A stretch of DNA of 64,000 nucleotides from Natronobiforma cellulositropha (GTDB taxonomy: Archaea; Halobacteriota; Halobacteria; Halobacteriales; Natrialbaceae). This document shows, in pieces, positions 25,717-33,798 of the stretch. Below the pieces are notes generated by a model. That model saw nothing but the letters and a program-made list of their open reading frames with translations, had not been told where the DNA came from and searched no databases. The translations under genes and the position numbers were made by a program. Location of the stretch: assembly GCF_025629245.1 (NCBI RefSeq), contig NZ_JANZXN010000059.1, positions 1 to 64,000 of the forward strand, read 5' to 3'. Position 1 is the first letter of the stretch, and each line of letters begins with the position of its first letter.

Positions 25717-26640
25717 TCAGTCGGTCGTGGTCGCGTCGATGCCGACCTCGACGGTGTCGCCGACCGCGAGGCCGTGGTCCGAGGCAACGAGTTTCACGCC
25801 GGTGGCCGCTCGAGCGAGCGAGAGCGAAAGACCGGTGATGGGGTCGCCGTCGACGGTGACAGTCGTATCAGCCCAGGAGACGATTCGCCCGTGCGCCGTG
25901 CCGACGCGCTCGCCACAGAGGTGGACGGGTCCGTCGGGACCGCAGAACAGGCCACCGCGGTCGTAGTGGGGGAGACCGCCGTCGAGCGCCCCGCCGCCGT
26001 CGGCGGCGACACCTGCGACGCCAGCGCCGGGGTCCGGGTGCGCTGGCGCGTCGAGGACGGCGTAGGTCTCGCCCGTCTCGCACACCGTTCCGGTGCCGTC
26101 CCACTCGAGCGCCAGCACCGGTGACTCGAGTGCGATGGGGAGCGATCCCCGTGCGCGATAGGGGTTCTGGTCGGGACGGCGAAAGCCGACGTGGAGGTGG
26201 CGAGCGACCCAGGGGGCGAAGAAGCCCGCGCGGACGAGCCGTCCGAGGTCTTCGCCGACGGCCACCGTCTGGCCGGGGCCGACGGCCGGGTCGACGTGGA
26301 GGATGCGTGCGAGCAGGCCGGAGACCGCCGCCGGGGCGTGGCACTCGAGGACGAGCAGGTGGTCGTGTGTCGGCGCGTACGGCCGCGGCGGGGCGCGGAC
26401 GGTCTTCACCTCGCGGACGACACCCGCGACGGGCGAGGGGGCGCGCTCGCCGCCCGGATAGAGGTCGATCGCACACCCCCGGTCGTGGGCCGGATACGGC
26501 GAGTTGTAGAGCGAGAGGCGGTCGTACCGCGCGAGAACCAACTCGGGAAGCGTGACTGGCGGCCGGTGGGTCTCGCGCGCTCGAGGAGTCGCCGCGTCGG
26601 TCCGCACGCGAGCGGGCCGCCCCGCCTCGTCTCCCGTCAT
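25717..26640 (-). CDS. M23-like beta-barrel protein, haloarchaeal
   Basis: 307 residues without signal peptide. The segment RGCAIDLYPG..APSPVAGVVREVKTV (about 60-85) followed by HDHLLVLE and VGPGQTVAVGEDLGRLV resembles the beta core of M23/lysostaphin-like or biotinyl-lipoyl folds. ARHLHVGFRRPDQNPYRARG may supply a His of the active site. Since archaea lack peptidoglycan, a true endopeptidase role is doubtful. The start MTGDEA was chosen because the upstream extension is Arg/Pro-rich and antisense to another gene. It is divergent from a lipoate-ligase-like gene. Confidence 0.55.
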   Translation of the reverse strand: MTGDEAGRPARVRTDAATPRARETHRPPVTLPELVLARYDRLSLYNSPYPAHDRGCAIDLYPGGERAPSPVAGVVREVKTVRAPPRPYAPTHDHLLVLECHAPAAVSGLLARILHVDPAVGPGQTVAVGEDLGRLVRAGFFAPWVARHLHVGFRRPDQNPYRARGSLPIALESPVLALEWDGTGTVCETGETYAVLDAPAHPDPGAGVAGVAADGGGALDGGLPHYDRGGLFCGPDGPVHLCGERVGTAHGRIVSWADTTVTVDGDPITGLSLSLARAATGVKLVASDHGLAVGDTVEVGIDATTTD

Positions 26641-26693
26641 GGCCGTCACTCGGCGGGGCGAGCGTTTAGGCGCGTCGGCGTGAACGGAGTGGT

Positions 26694-27386
26694 ATGCAGG
26701 TGGTGCGCGGACGCGCGTCGACGCTCGAGGGCGACCGGGCGGTGACCGGGGAACTGTGTCGGGCCGCGGCCGACGGCGAGCGCGCCGTGCGGGTCTGGCT
26801 CCCGCACCGCCAAGTCGCATTCGGCAGGCGGGACACCGGGCTCGCGGGCTACGAACGCGCGCGGGCGCTGGCCCACGAGTCGGCGTTCGCCGCGGTCGAG
26901 CGGCGCGTCGGCGGGCGGGCGGTCGCCTACGACGGCGAGACGACCGTCGCGTTCGCCCGGGCCGAACCGGTGGACGACGTCCGCGAGGGCATCGGCGAGC
27001 GCTACGACCGACTGACGGCAGATCTCGAGTCGGCGCTCGCGACCCTTGGCGTCGAGACGAGTCGCGAAGAGCCGGCGAACTCGTTCTGTCCGGGCTCACA
27101 CTCGCTGTCGGTCCGCGTCGAGGGACGGCCACGGAAGGTGGCGGGCATCGCCCAGCGCGTCCGGGCGGACGCCGCGCTCGTCGCGGGAATCCTGCTCGTC
27201 GACGCCTCGAGAGTCGTCGCCGTTCTCGAGCGGGTCTACGAGGCGCTCGAGGTTCCGTTCGACCCCGCGACGGTTGGGAGTCTCGCCGACGCGGGCGGGC
27301 CGGGCGAGCCAGCGCCGGTGCTCGAGACGCTCGAGGCGGCGCTCGGCGGCGAAGAGACGCCCACGGTGCGCGTCGTCGACACCTGA
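26694..27386 (+). CDS. lipoate/biotin-protein ligase family protein
   Basis: 230 residues with the BPL/LplA/LipB fold. VRVWLPHRQVAFGRRD (about 33-48) is the substrate loop, RRVGGRAVAYDGETTVAFA (64-82) is the typical RRxxGG lipoyl-binding motif, and SVRVEGRPRKVAGIAQRVRADAALVAGILLV carries the Lys used for lipoyl-AMP. No large C-terminal accessory domain is present. It probably attaches lipoate or octanoate to a protein. No lipoylated partner gene is in the window. Confidence 0.8.
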   Translation: MQVVRGRASTLEGDRAVTGELCRAAADGERAVRVWLPHRQVAFGRRDTGLAGYERARALAHESAFAAVERRVGGRAVAYDGETTVAFARAEPVDDVREGIGERYDRLTADLESALATLGVETSREEPANSFCPGSHSLSVRVEGRPRKVAGIAQRVRADAALVAGILLVDASRVVAVLERVYEALEVPFDPATVGSLADAGGPGEPAPVLETLEAALGGEETPTVRVVDT

Positions 27387-27465
27387 GCGGGGGAAGGCTT
27401 TTCCTCACGTCCCTCGGACACTCAGACATGACTATCGATCAGCGGCGGCCGCTCGAGGGGGAGCG

Positions 27466-27993
27466 ATGAGCGGGGCCGACGACCCGACGGCAGGTGAGGC
27501 GTGGGACGACCTGCTGACGGACGCGACGGCGATGGGCGAGGAGTACCGCGAACACGACTGGGACGTGACGGTGCTCTCGCCGCTGGCCGTGAGTCCGGCC
27601 CACCGCGAGGGGCACGCCGGGTTCGACGTCCGCGTCCCCGACGAGACCTACGAGACGCTCGAGTCACTGCTCGAAGACGATGGGATGAGCGTCGACGGCG
27701 CGGAGGTCTTCAGCCGCATCGAGGACGGGGCGGTGTACGCCCTCGCGGTCGAACTCGACGACACCGAGGGCCGCGCCGTCGTCGTCCCCGTCGCCTACCA
27801 CCCGGAAGAGTCGTCGGCGGTACTCGAGCGAGCGCTCGAGGAGGACGAACTCTCGCTGTACGTCCGACCGGCGGCCATCGACCGCTGGGTGACGTTCTTC
27901 CACGACGACCCCGGGCCGTTCCTCGTCACCGAAGACGACGCCGTCGGTGGAGACGACGAGACGGCAGGCGAGGAGACGGCAGACGAGGAGTGA
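27466..27993 (+). CDS. conserved haloarchaeal protein, unknown
   Basis: 175 acidic residues with no signal peptide. The body is alpha/beta (WDVTVLSPLAVSPA...GFDVRVPDETYETLESLL, VPVAYHPEESSAVLERAL, WVTFFHDDPGPFL). Such proteins occur widely in haloarchaea as DUF-type families (I believe DUF7529, not checked). A 13-codon open frame at 27428-27469 precedes it and overlaps its start as ATGA. The gene converges with the DUF5806-like gene, with only four bases between their stops. Confidence 0.7.
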   Translation: MSGADDPTAGEAWDDLLTDATAMGEEYREHDWDVTVLSPLAVSPAHREGHAGFDVRVPDETYETLESLLEDDGMSVDGAEVFSRIEDGAVYALAVELDDTEGRAVVVPVAYHPEESSAVLERALEEDELSLYVRPAAIDRWVTFFHDDPGPFLVTEDDAVGGDDETAGEETADEE

Positions 27994-27997
27994 GGAC

Positions 27998-28708
27998 TCA
28001 CTCGAGTTCGTCTTCCCGAAGCTCCCGGCTGGCTTCCCGGACCTCTCGCATCACCGTCGAGATGCGCTCTTCGGCCTCGAGTTCGTCCTCGACCGAGAGG
28101 TCGACACCCTCGACCTCGAGGAGGAATTTGGCGACCTCGGTGGTCTCGTACATCACGTCGTCGAGTTCTTCGGCGGTGAAGAAGTCACACATCGCGCCGT
28201 AGAGGAAGGTCGCCCCGGCCTTCCGAACCTTCTCCTCGAACGACGAGCGCGCCTGGTTGACCGCCTGCGGGGTGTAGGTGTCGGTCATGAAGGGGACGAG
28301 TTCCGGGAGGTTCTCGCCGATTTTGGTCATCTCGACGCCCGTCTCGGTGCGAAAGTCAGCGCAGAGGCGGGCGATGGCCCACTCGCGGGCGGTGACGTAG
28401 GTCCGATCACGCAGGAACTGGTTGACCCGGTCGTACTGCGCGCCGTCCATCTTCTGGAAGCGGGCGTACTTCTGGACGTCTTCGGGAACGTCGGGTTCGG
28501 CCGGAACGCCCGGCATCGGGGCGCTCGAGTCTTCAGAGTCCGGGTCGCTCGAGTCGGTGTCCGTGGCTTCGGTGCTCGAGTCGGTGTCTGAAAACTCGCT
28601 CGATCCCTCGGCGTCCGGACCGGTCTCGGCGGACGACGACCCGGGCGTCTCGGCGTCCCGTTCGTCCGCCTCGAGTGGTCCGTCCTCGGGGTGTGGCTGC
28701 TCGTCCAT
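27998..28708 (-). CDS. DUF5806-like conserved haloarchaeal protein
   Basis: 236 residues. The first 85 are Ser/Asp/Glu-rich and disordered. The conserved part begins at KYARFQKMDGAQYDRVNQFL and continues with TAREWAIARLCADFRTETGVEMTKIGENLPELVPFMTDTYTPQAVNQARSSFE. It is mostly helical, cytosolic and without catalytic motifs that I can name. I associate it with DUF5806 from memory. The ATG at 28708 was preferred over an upstream start that would begin inside the hairpin element. Confidence 0.7.
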   Translation of the reverse strand: MDEQPHPEDGPLEADERDAETPGSSSAETGPDAEGSSEFSDTDSSTEATDTDSSDPDSEDSSAPMPGVPAEPDVPEDVQKYARFQKMDGAQYDRVNQFLRDRTYVTAREWAIARLCADFRTETGVEMTKIGENLPELVPFMTDTYTPQAVNQARSSFEEKVRKAGATFLYGAMCDFFTAEELDDVMYETTEVAKFLLEVEGVDLSVEDELEAEERISTVMREVREASRELREDELE

Positions 28709-28799
28709 GCCGTGGCCTACCCACAGGGGTGGCAAAAGGGTTGTCCTCGTACAGCGGGTCGTGTGTAGTTTAGTAATGGGTTCCGATTCGTCGGTGAGG

Positions 28800-28920
28800 A
28801 GTACCCCAGAAAGCCCCGCCGCCATCGAGGGCTGCGACTCGCTGCGATCCTCGGACTTCGTCCTGCGGTTCTTGCGTCGTCTCGCTCCTCGATGGCGGCG
28901 CCCCTTTCAATCCCACCCAG
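28800..28920 (-). repeat. hairpin element, copy A (ends GGGTGGGATTGAAAGGGGC / GGGGCTTTC)
   Basis: The minus strand reads GGGTGGGATTGAAAGGGGC, then a perfect 14-bp stem (28887-28900 against 28817-28830), then GGGGCTTTC. GAAAG (28904-28908 on minus) can also pair with CTTTC (28809-28813 on minus). The same arrangement with another stem sequence occurs at 55483-55600. The gap 28709-29057 holds nothing else besides the thiolase promoter and a short gtttagt/actaaac inverted repeat around the element. Confidence 0.75.
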
Positions 28921-29026
28921 TGGCGGTTGTCTGGTCAGTTTTCGCCTAACTAAACACCACCGCACAGCGCCCGGTGACAGACGCGAGTGGAGAAACTCGA
29001 GTTCGGTCACCGTCAGTTCCGTCCCG

Positions 29027-29033
29027 ATTTAAG
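29027..29033 (+). promoter_or_regulatory. TATA box of the thiolase gene
   Basis: atttaag centred 28 bases before the thiolase ATG, so the mRNA is probably leaderless. Confidence 0.55.
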
Positions 29034-29057
29034 GGGCTGAGGCGTGTGTGTGGGTGT

Positions 29058-30200
29058 ATGACGGAGCTTCAGACGCCAGTGATCGTACAGGCCGTGCGAA
29101 CCCCGCAGGGGAGAGACGGCGGCGTCTTCGCCGACGTGCGCAGCGAGGACCTCTCGATTCCGCTCGTAGACCAGATCCTCGCGGAGACGGGGCTAAAAGG
29201 CGAGCACGTCGACGACCTGCTGTGGGGCTGTGCCCAGCAGCGCGACGAACAGGACAACAACCTCGCGCGGGTGATCTGTCTGCTCTCGGAGCTAGGTGAG
29301 GGCGTGCCGGGGGCGACGATCAACCGCTGGTGTGCCTCCTCGATGCAGGCGATCATCTCCGCGTCGGACGCGATCCGGGCGGGCCAGCGCGAGTGTCTCG
29401 TCGCGGGCGGCGTCGAGAACATGTCCCGGGTGCCGATGGGCGAGGGCGCTGCCCACCTCCACCCGCGGCTGGCAGCCGAGTACAACGTCGGCGAACTCCA
29501 GATGGGGATGACCGCCGAGAAGGTCGCCGCCGAGTTCGACGTCTCGCGCCAGGTCCAGGACGAGTACGCCCTCCGGAGCCACCGCCGGGCGGCCGCCGCG
29601 ACCGACGAGGGCCGCTTCGACGACCAGCTCGTCCCCATCGAGACCGACGACGGCGTCGTCGAGGAAGACGAGGGCATCCGCCGAGACACCTCACTCGAGA
29701 AGCTCGCGGGTCTCCCCACCGTCTTCAAATCCGAGGGGACGGTGACGCCCGGAAACGCCTCCCAGATCTCCGACGGGGCGGCCGCCGTCCTCGTCACGAG
29801 CGAGGCGTTCGCCGAGGAACACGGTCTCGAGGTGCTCGCGAAAGTCGGCTCGAACGAGGTCCGCGGCGTCGATCCGACGATGATGGGCGTCGGTCCCGTC
29901 CCGGCGACGAGGGGCTTACTCGAGCGCGTCGGCCGCGAGATCGACGACTACGACCTCGTGGAGTTGAACGAGGCGTTCGCGAGCCAGGCGGTCTACACGC
30001 GCGAGGAACTCGGCATCGAGATGGAGCGATTCAACGTCAACGGCGGGGCGATCGCGCTGGGCCATCCCCTCGGGACGTCCGGAGCGCGCCTGCCGGTGAC
30101 GCTGATCCACGAACTGCGCCAGCGCGGCGGCGGGCGCGGACTGGCGACGCTGTGTGTGGGCTTCGGTCAGGGGGCGGCGATCGAGTTCGTCGTCGACTGA
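29058..30200 (+). CDS. thiolase (acetyl-CoA C-acyltransferase)
   Basis: 380 residues of the thiolase family. The nucleophilic Cys is in NRWCASSMQAI (near residue 93), the second motif is NVNGGAIALGHPLGTSGAR (about 326-344) with the catalytic His, and the late LCVGFGQGAAIEFV supplies the base Cys. All three are present, so it should be active in beta-oxidation or acetoacetyl-CoA formation. Its stop is immediately next to the stop of the convergent ATP-grasp gene. An acyl-CoA ligase and an SDR gene lie a few kilobases away but not in an operon with it. Confidence 0.9.
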   Translation: MTELQTPVIVQAVRTPQGRDGGVFADVRSEDLSIPLVDQILAETGLKGEHVDDLLWGCAQQRDEQDNNLARVICLLSELGEGVPGATINRWCASSMQAIISASDAIRAGQRECLVAGGVENMSRVPMGEGAAHLHPRLAAEYNVGELQMGMTAEKVAAEFDVSRQVQDEYALRSHRRAAAATDEGRFDDQLVPIETDDGVVEEDEGIRRDTSLEKLAGLPTVFKSEGTVTPGNASQISDGAAAVLVTSEAFAEEHGLEVLAKVGSNEVRGVDPTMMGVGPVPATRGLLERVGREIDDYDLVELNEAFASQAVYTREELGIEMERFNVNGGAIALGHPLGTSGARLPVTLIHELRQRGGGRGLATLCVGFGQGAAIEFVVD

Positions 30201-31460
30201 TCACGTCCGGTCGCGCCGGAACGCCGCGTAGGTGTCGAGGGCGTCGCGGACGAACGGCCGGACGTCGTCCAGCTGGAAGTAGTCGAAGCGGGGGTGGGCG
30301 TAGAGCGACTGAGTGACCTCGAGGAGCGCGCTCGAGAGGGCGGGCCGGTCGACGAGGTCGACCTCGTCGGCGAGGATCGAGTGGAGGTAGAGCAGTTCCC
30401 CGCGTAAGAGGTGGCCGCCGACGCCGACCTCGTAGTCGCAGTCGATGCGCTCTCTGCGGCCGGTCGCGAGCTGCCAGTAGTAGGCGGGGAAGTCGGCTCC
30501 GGCCTGGACCGAGAAGGGCAGCGACGACCAGAAGCGGGGGTTGATCTCCATCAGCTGGTAGGTGCCGGTGTGTTCGTCTCGGAGGAACTCGACCATCGCG
30601 AGGCCGTGCCACTCGAGGTGGTCGAGGAGGTCGCGGCCCGCGCGCTCGAGTGCAGGGTCCGAAATCGACTCGCGGAACGCGCTCGGGCCGCCGGCGTAGC
30701 TCCAGCCGCGACGCTGGCGGTGCTGGAAGGTCGCGACCGCCTCGCCCTCGTCGTAGAGGGCGAAGAAGCCGTACTCGCCGTCGGAGTCGACGTACTCCTG
30801 GCAGATGGGGACGTGGCCCATCGAGTCGACGAGGGCGTCGACGTCGGGTTCCTCGCCGGGGTGGAGGTAGGTCGTCGACGGCGGGGCGATACACACGTCG
30901 GCGGAGACGTCCTCGCAGTAGGTGTCGGTGAGAATCGAGTAGCGCGGTTTGACGATCCACTCGCGTCCCCAGTCGTCACACTCGTCGAGGGCGTGTGTCT
31001 CGGGCGCGGAGACGCCCGCCTCCTCGGCGGCGGCGAACAGCCGGCGTCGGTCCTGGACGGCCGCGAGCGTCTCGAGCGACGGCCAGGGCGTGCCGACGTG
31101 GGGTTCGAACTCGTCGCGGTGGGCGGCGAGCGCGTAGACGTCGGCCTCGCGAACCGGGATGATCGTCTCGACGGCGGGGCGCTCGGCGAGCGAGCGCAGC
31201 GTCTCGGTGTACACCGAGAAGTCCTCGTCGGGAGCGGCGGTGACGACCGCCTCGTCACAGTAGGCCGACTGAAAGGCGGGTGTCGTCTCGAGTTCGGAGA
31301 CGGCGATGGTGCGGACGCCGGCGGGCGCGAGCGAGCGCAAGCAGGCGACGGAACTCGGTGCCGAGATCGCGGGGACGACGACGGCAGGGCGAGTATCCTG
31401 GGATCTGGGCCACGTGTGTGAACGGGAGTGACGGGATGACTTGGGGGTGACGGTCGTCAT
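30201..31460 (-). CDS. ATP-grasp superfamily protein (carboxylate-amine ligase type)
   Basis: 419 residues. An N-terminal Rossmann-like part (PAVVVPAISAPSSVACLRSL) is followed by an ATP-grasp fold: EWIVKPRYS for the ATP lysine, VPICQEYVDSDGEYG and a metal-binding end GTYQLMEINPRFWSS. The family joins a carboxylate to an amine or thiol at the cost of ATP. The closest relatives I know are uncharacterised carbamoyl-phosphate-synthase-like proteins of haloarchaea and bacteria. The substrate is unknown. Confidence 0.8.
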   Translation of the reverse strand: MTTVTPKSSRHSRSHTWPRSQDTRPAVVVPAISAPSSVACLRSLAPAGVRTIAVSELETTPAFQSAYCDEAVVTAAPDEDFSVYTETLRSLAERPAVETIIPVREADVYALAAHRDEFEPHVGTPWPSLETLAAVQDRRRLFAAAEEAGVSAPETHALDECDDWGREWIVKPRYSILTDTYCEDVSADVCIAPPSTTYLHPGEEPDVDALVDSMGHVPICQEYVDSDGEYGFFALYDEGEAVATFQHRQRRGWSYAGGPSAFRESISDPALERAGRDLLDHLEWHGLAMVEFLRDEHTGTYQLMEINPRFWSSLPFSVQAGADFPAYYWQLATGRRERIDCDYEVGVGGHLLRGELLYLHSILADEVDLVDRPALSSALLEVTQSLYAHPRFDYFQLDDVRPFVRDALDTYAAFRRDRT

Positions 31461-31619
31461 GGGTCGTGAGAGTTCGGTCTGTGTCGCGAGCGGCGGGTTC
31501 GAGTGGGATCCTCGAGTGAGCGAGACGGCCGGACCACCGTCGCTGGCGGACTGGCACGGGTCCGTCGTGTGCGCGGTGTCCGGAAGATCATCGAGGGGGA
31601 TACTCGGGCGTACATCACA

Positions 31620-31870
31620 CGGGGTCTAATAGTATTCCTCGTAGCACATCCCTACTCGGCGTGGAGACGGTGGTTGGAGCCGGTTAGGGTGGCGTAACCG
31701 GTTCCTGCACAAGCCGACGTGAGCGGACGCACGCCGGGGTGAACACCGCCAGCGAGGGCTCGAGCCGAGCGTTCGTCCCCTCGAGTGCGGGTAGCCAGCG
31801 ACTACCGCCGAGTGATGGAGGGCGTCGGCGGTGGTCTCGGCCACATCTCCCGAAAAGTAATCTTTGGTAA
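31620..31870. ncRNA. candidate structured RNA, orientation unknown
   Basis: Several stems lie in a row: ccggtta/taaccgg (31680-31686, 31695-31701, 8-base loop), gaggg/ccctc (31754-31758, 31778-31782), gtag/ctac (31791-31794, 31802-31805) and ccgccga/tcggcgg (31805-31811, 31825-31831). I cannot match the block to tRNA, SRP RNA or another known RNA. It could also be a decayed mobile element. Confidence 0.3.
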
Positions 31871-31879
31871 TAGTTAGTG

Positions 31880-31914
31880 GTGACATCGATGTCACGTAGT
31901 ATCGGTTATGTCAC
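31880..31914. promoter_or_regulatory. operator-like 16-bp palindrome plus extra half-site
   Basis: GTGACATCGATGTCAC (31880-31895) is a perfect palindrome. Its half ATGTCAC recurs at 31908-31914, 19 bases on, just upstream of the TATA box at 31922-31928. A dimeric repressor or activator binding here would control the small ORF and NmrA gene. No regulator gene lies next to it. Confidence 0.5.
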
Positions 31915-31921
31915 CGAGAAA

Positions 31922-31928
31922 CTAAATA
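31922..31928 (+). promoter_or_regulatory. TATA box ctaaata
   Basis: Centred about 29 bases before the ATG at 31955 and so placed for a leaderless transcript beginning with the short ORF. Confidence 0.5.
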
Positions 31929-31954
31929 GGTTCGGTATTGAATCAGGTAACGTA

Positions 31955-32032
31955 ATGCAACCAGCAACCTGCGGCGCGGTCGAACGGCACGCACGGAGAA
32001 CCGACGGCAGGATCGAGTGGAGGGCGAACTGA
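31955..32032 (+). CDS. possible 25-residue leader peptide
   Basis: A 25-codon frame (starting MQPATCGAV, ending WRAN) begins about 29 bases after a TATA box and stops one base before the NmrA ATG. The position suggests a leaderless first ORF whose translation delivers ribosomes to the next gene. The peptide is Arg-rich with one Cys and has no known relative that I recall. Confidence 0.35.
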   Translation: MQPATCGAVERHARRTDGRIEWRAN

Positions 32033-32033
32033 T

Positions 32034-32948
32034 ATGTCAGCCGATTCGACGCGCGTTCTCGTCACGGGTGCGACCGGAAACCAGGGTGGAGCCGTCGTCG
32101 ACCACCTGCTCGAGTCGGACGCCGCGTTCGACGTGCGAGGGCTGACTCGAGACGCGAGCAGCGAGGCGGCAGCGGCGCTCGAGACCCGCGGTGTCACGAT
32201 GGTCGAGGGTGACCTCGACGAGCCGGAGACGCTTTCCGAGCCGTTCGAGGGTGTCGACGCCGTCTTCGCGGTGACGGACTTCTGGGCGAACGGCTACGAG
32301 GCGCAGGTCGCACAGGGCAGACACCTGGCCGAGACCGCGAGCGAGGCGGACGTCGAGCAGTTCGTCCTCAGCGGCGTCGGCAGCCACGAGCGCGAGACGG
32401 GCATCCCACACTTCGACTCCGCCTGGGAGATCGAACGCTACGCAGCGGACCTCGACCTCCCGATGACCGTCCTCCAGCCGGTGTTCTTCTTCCAGAACTT
32501 CGAGGCGTTCGTCGACGACGTCCTCGACGGGACGCTGGCGCTCCCGCTCGCCGAAGGGGTCTCGCTCCAGCTGGTCGACGTCGACGACCTGGGACGGGCC
32601 GCCGCGGTCGCCCTCGAGCGGCCCGAGTCGTTCGTCGGCGAGCGCGTCGAACTCGCGGGCGACGCGGCGACGCTCGAGGAGATCGCGGCGGAGCTATCTG
32701 CGGTGACAGGTGTCGACGTCGACGCCGTCCACGTCCCGATCGAGGAGGCCTACGACTCCTTCGGCGAGGAGTTTACGGTCATGTGTGAGTGGTTGAACGA
32801 GGTCGGCTACCGGGCAGACGTCGACGCACTCACCGAGCGCTTTGGCTTCGAGTTCACCGACCTCGAGACCTACCTGCGCGAGCACGGCTGGGAGGAGAAG
32901 ACCGGGATGGCGTCGGTGCCCGCCTGGGTCAAGGCGTTCGCCGAGTGA
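32034..32948 (+). CDS. NmrA/HSCARG-type NAD(P)-binding protein
   Basis: 304 residues, an atypical short-chain dehydrogenase fold. The N-terminus VLVTGATGNQGGAVVDHLLES is the dinucleotide-binding GxxGxxG motif (10-16). FVLSGVGSHERETGIPHFDSAWEIERY and MTVLQPVFFFQNF are typical of NmrA proteins that sense NAD(P) redox state or act as quinone reductases. The catalytic Tyr-Lys pair of true SDRs is not evident. A palindrome upstream suggests regulated expression, possibly in redox or electrophile stress, but this is inference. Confidence 0.82.
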   Translation: MSADSTRVLVTGATGNQGGAVVDHLLESDAAFDVRGLTRDASSEAAAALETRGVTMVEGDLDEPETLSEPFEGVDAVFAVTDFWANGYEAQVAQGRHLAETASEADVEQFVLSGVGSHERETGIPHFDSAWEIERYAADLDLPMTVLQPVFFFQNFEAFVDDVLDGTLALPLAEGVSLQLVDVDDLGRAAAVALERPESFVGERVELAGDAATLEEIAAELSAVTGVDVDAVHVPIEEAYDSFGEEFTVMCEWLNEVGYRADVDALTERFGFEFTDLETYLREHGWEEKTGMASVPAWVKAFAE

Positions 32949-32997
32949 CGGGCGCGGGAAGATACGGTTATGGTGAGCCGTCGACAACTCCCGGCAA

Positions 32998-33744
32998 ATG
33001 CGCGACCTCGCCATCGAGACCGTCGGACTCACGAAGCGCTACGGGAACGAGACTGCCGTCTCCGAGGTAGCGCTGGCGGTCGAGCCCGGGACGGTGTACG
33101 GCTTTCTGGGACCGAACGGCGCGGGGAAGACGACGACGATGCGGATGCTGACGACGCTCACCCGGCCGACGGCGGGTGAGGCCCGGATCGCCGGCCGGTC
33201 GGTCACAGACCGGGAGGCGGTCATCCCCCACGTGGGCTACTTACCGGAGGAGCCGCCGGTCTACGACGAACTCACGGGCCGCGAACAACTCGAGTTCGCC
33301 GCCGACCTCCGGGACATTCCACGCGAGCGAGCACGAGCGCGCATCGACGGGTTACTCGAGCGCTTCGACCTGGTAGACGATGCGGACAAACGGATCGACG
33401 CCTACTCGAAGGGGATGCGCCAGAAAGTCGGCGTGATTCAGGCGGTGCTCCACGAACCGGCCGTGGCGTTTCTCGACGAGCCGACGAGCGGACTCGACCC
33501 GCGTGCAGCGCGGACGATGCGCGAGATCATCGCCGACCTCGCCGACCGGGAGATGACGATCTTCCTCTCGACGCACATCCTCCCGGTGGTCGACGAACTG
33601 GCGGACACGATCGGCGTCCTCGCCGACGGGCGACTCGTCGCCGAGGGACCACCGGACGCACTGAAACGCCGCGTCGAGACCGGCGAGGAGGGCACGCTCG
33701 AGGACGTGTTCCTCGCGGCGACTGCTGGCCGCCGAGGTCGGTGA
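32998..33744 (+). CDS. ABC transporter ATP-binding protein
   Basis: 248 residues with Walker A GPNGAGKTT (38-46), the signature YSKGMRQKV, Walker B VAFLDEPTSGLDPRA and a switch His in LSTHIL. The closest type is the ABC-2 class of exporters. No membrane subunit is next to it; the downstream gene is a DUF2391 membrane protein and is not a typical permease. A cggttat TATA box at about 32966-32972 supports a leaderless start. The partner permease must be encoded elsewhere or the protein has a soluble role. Confidence 0.85.
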   Translation: MRDLAIETVGLTKRYGNETAVSEVALAVEPGTVYGFLGPNGAGKTTTMRMLTTLTRPTAGEARIAGRSVTDREAVIPHVGYLPEEPPVYDELTGREQLEFAADLRDIPRERARARIDGLLERFDLVDDADKRIDAYSKGMRQKVGVIQAVLHEPAVAFLDEPTSGLDPRAARTMREIIADLADREMTIFLSTHILPVVDELADTIGVLADGRLVAEGPPDALKRRVETGEEGTLEDVFLAATAGRRGR

Positions 33745-33798
33745 CGACGAGCGAACGAACACGACGGCTTTTATTCGCTCGAGTGAGAGGGAACCGCT

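Larger units (their letters stand above)
31461..31954. other. 494-base intergenic region with hairpins and an operator-like palindrome
   Basis: It separates the divergent ATP-grasp and NmrA genes. It holds a hairpin-rich block (31620-31870), a 16-base palindrome (31880-31895) and the promoter of the next transcript. An 89-codon frame on the minus strand (31626-31895) is Arg/His/Pro-rich and is probably not a gene. Confidence 0.5.

Noticed and set aside
31626-31895. 89-codon minus-strand frame in the ATP-grasp/NmrA gap
   Set aside because: Composition is Arg/His/Pro-rich and it coincides with a hairpin block; its start lies in the palindrome. A non-coding explanation fits better.
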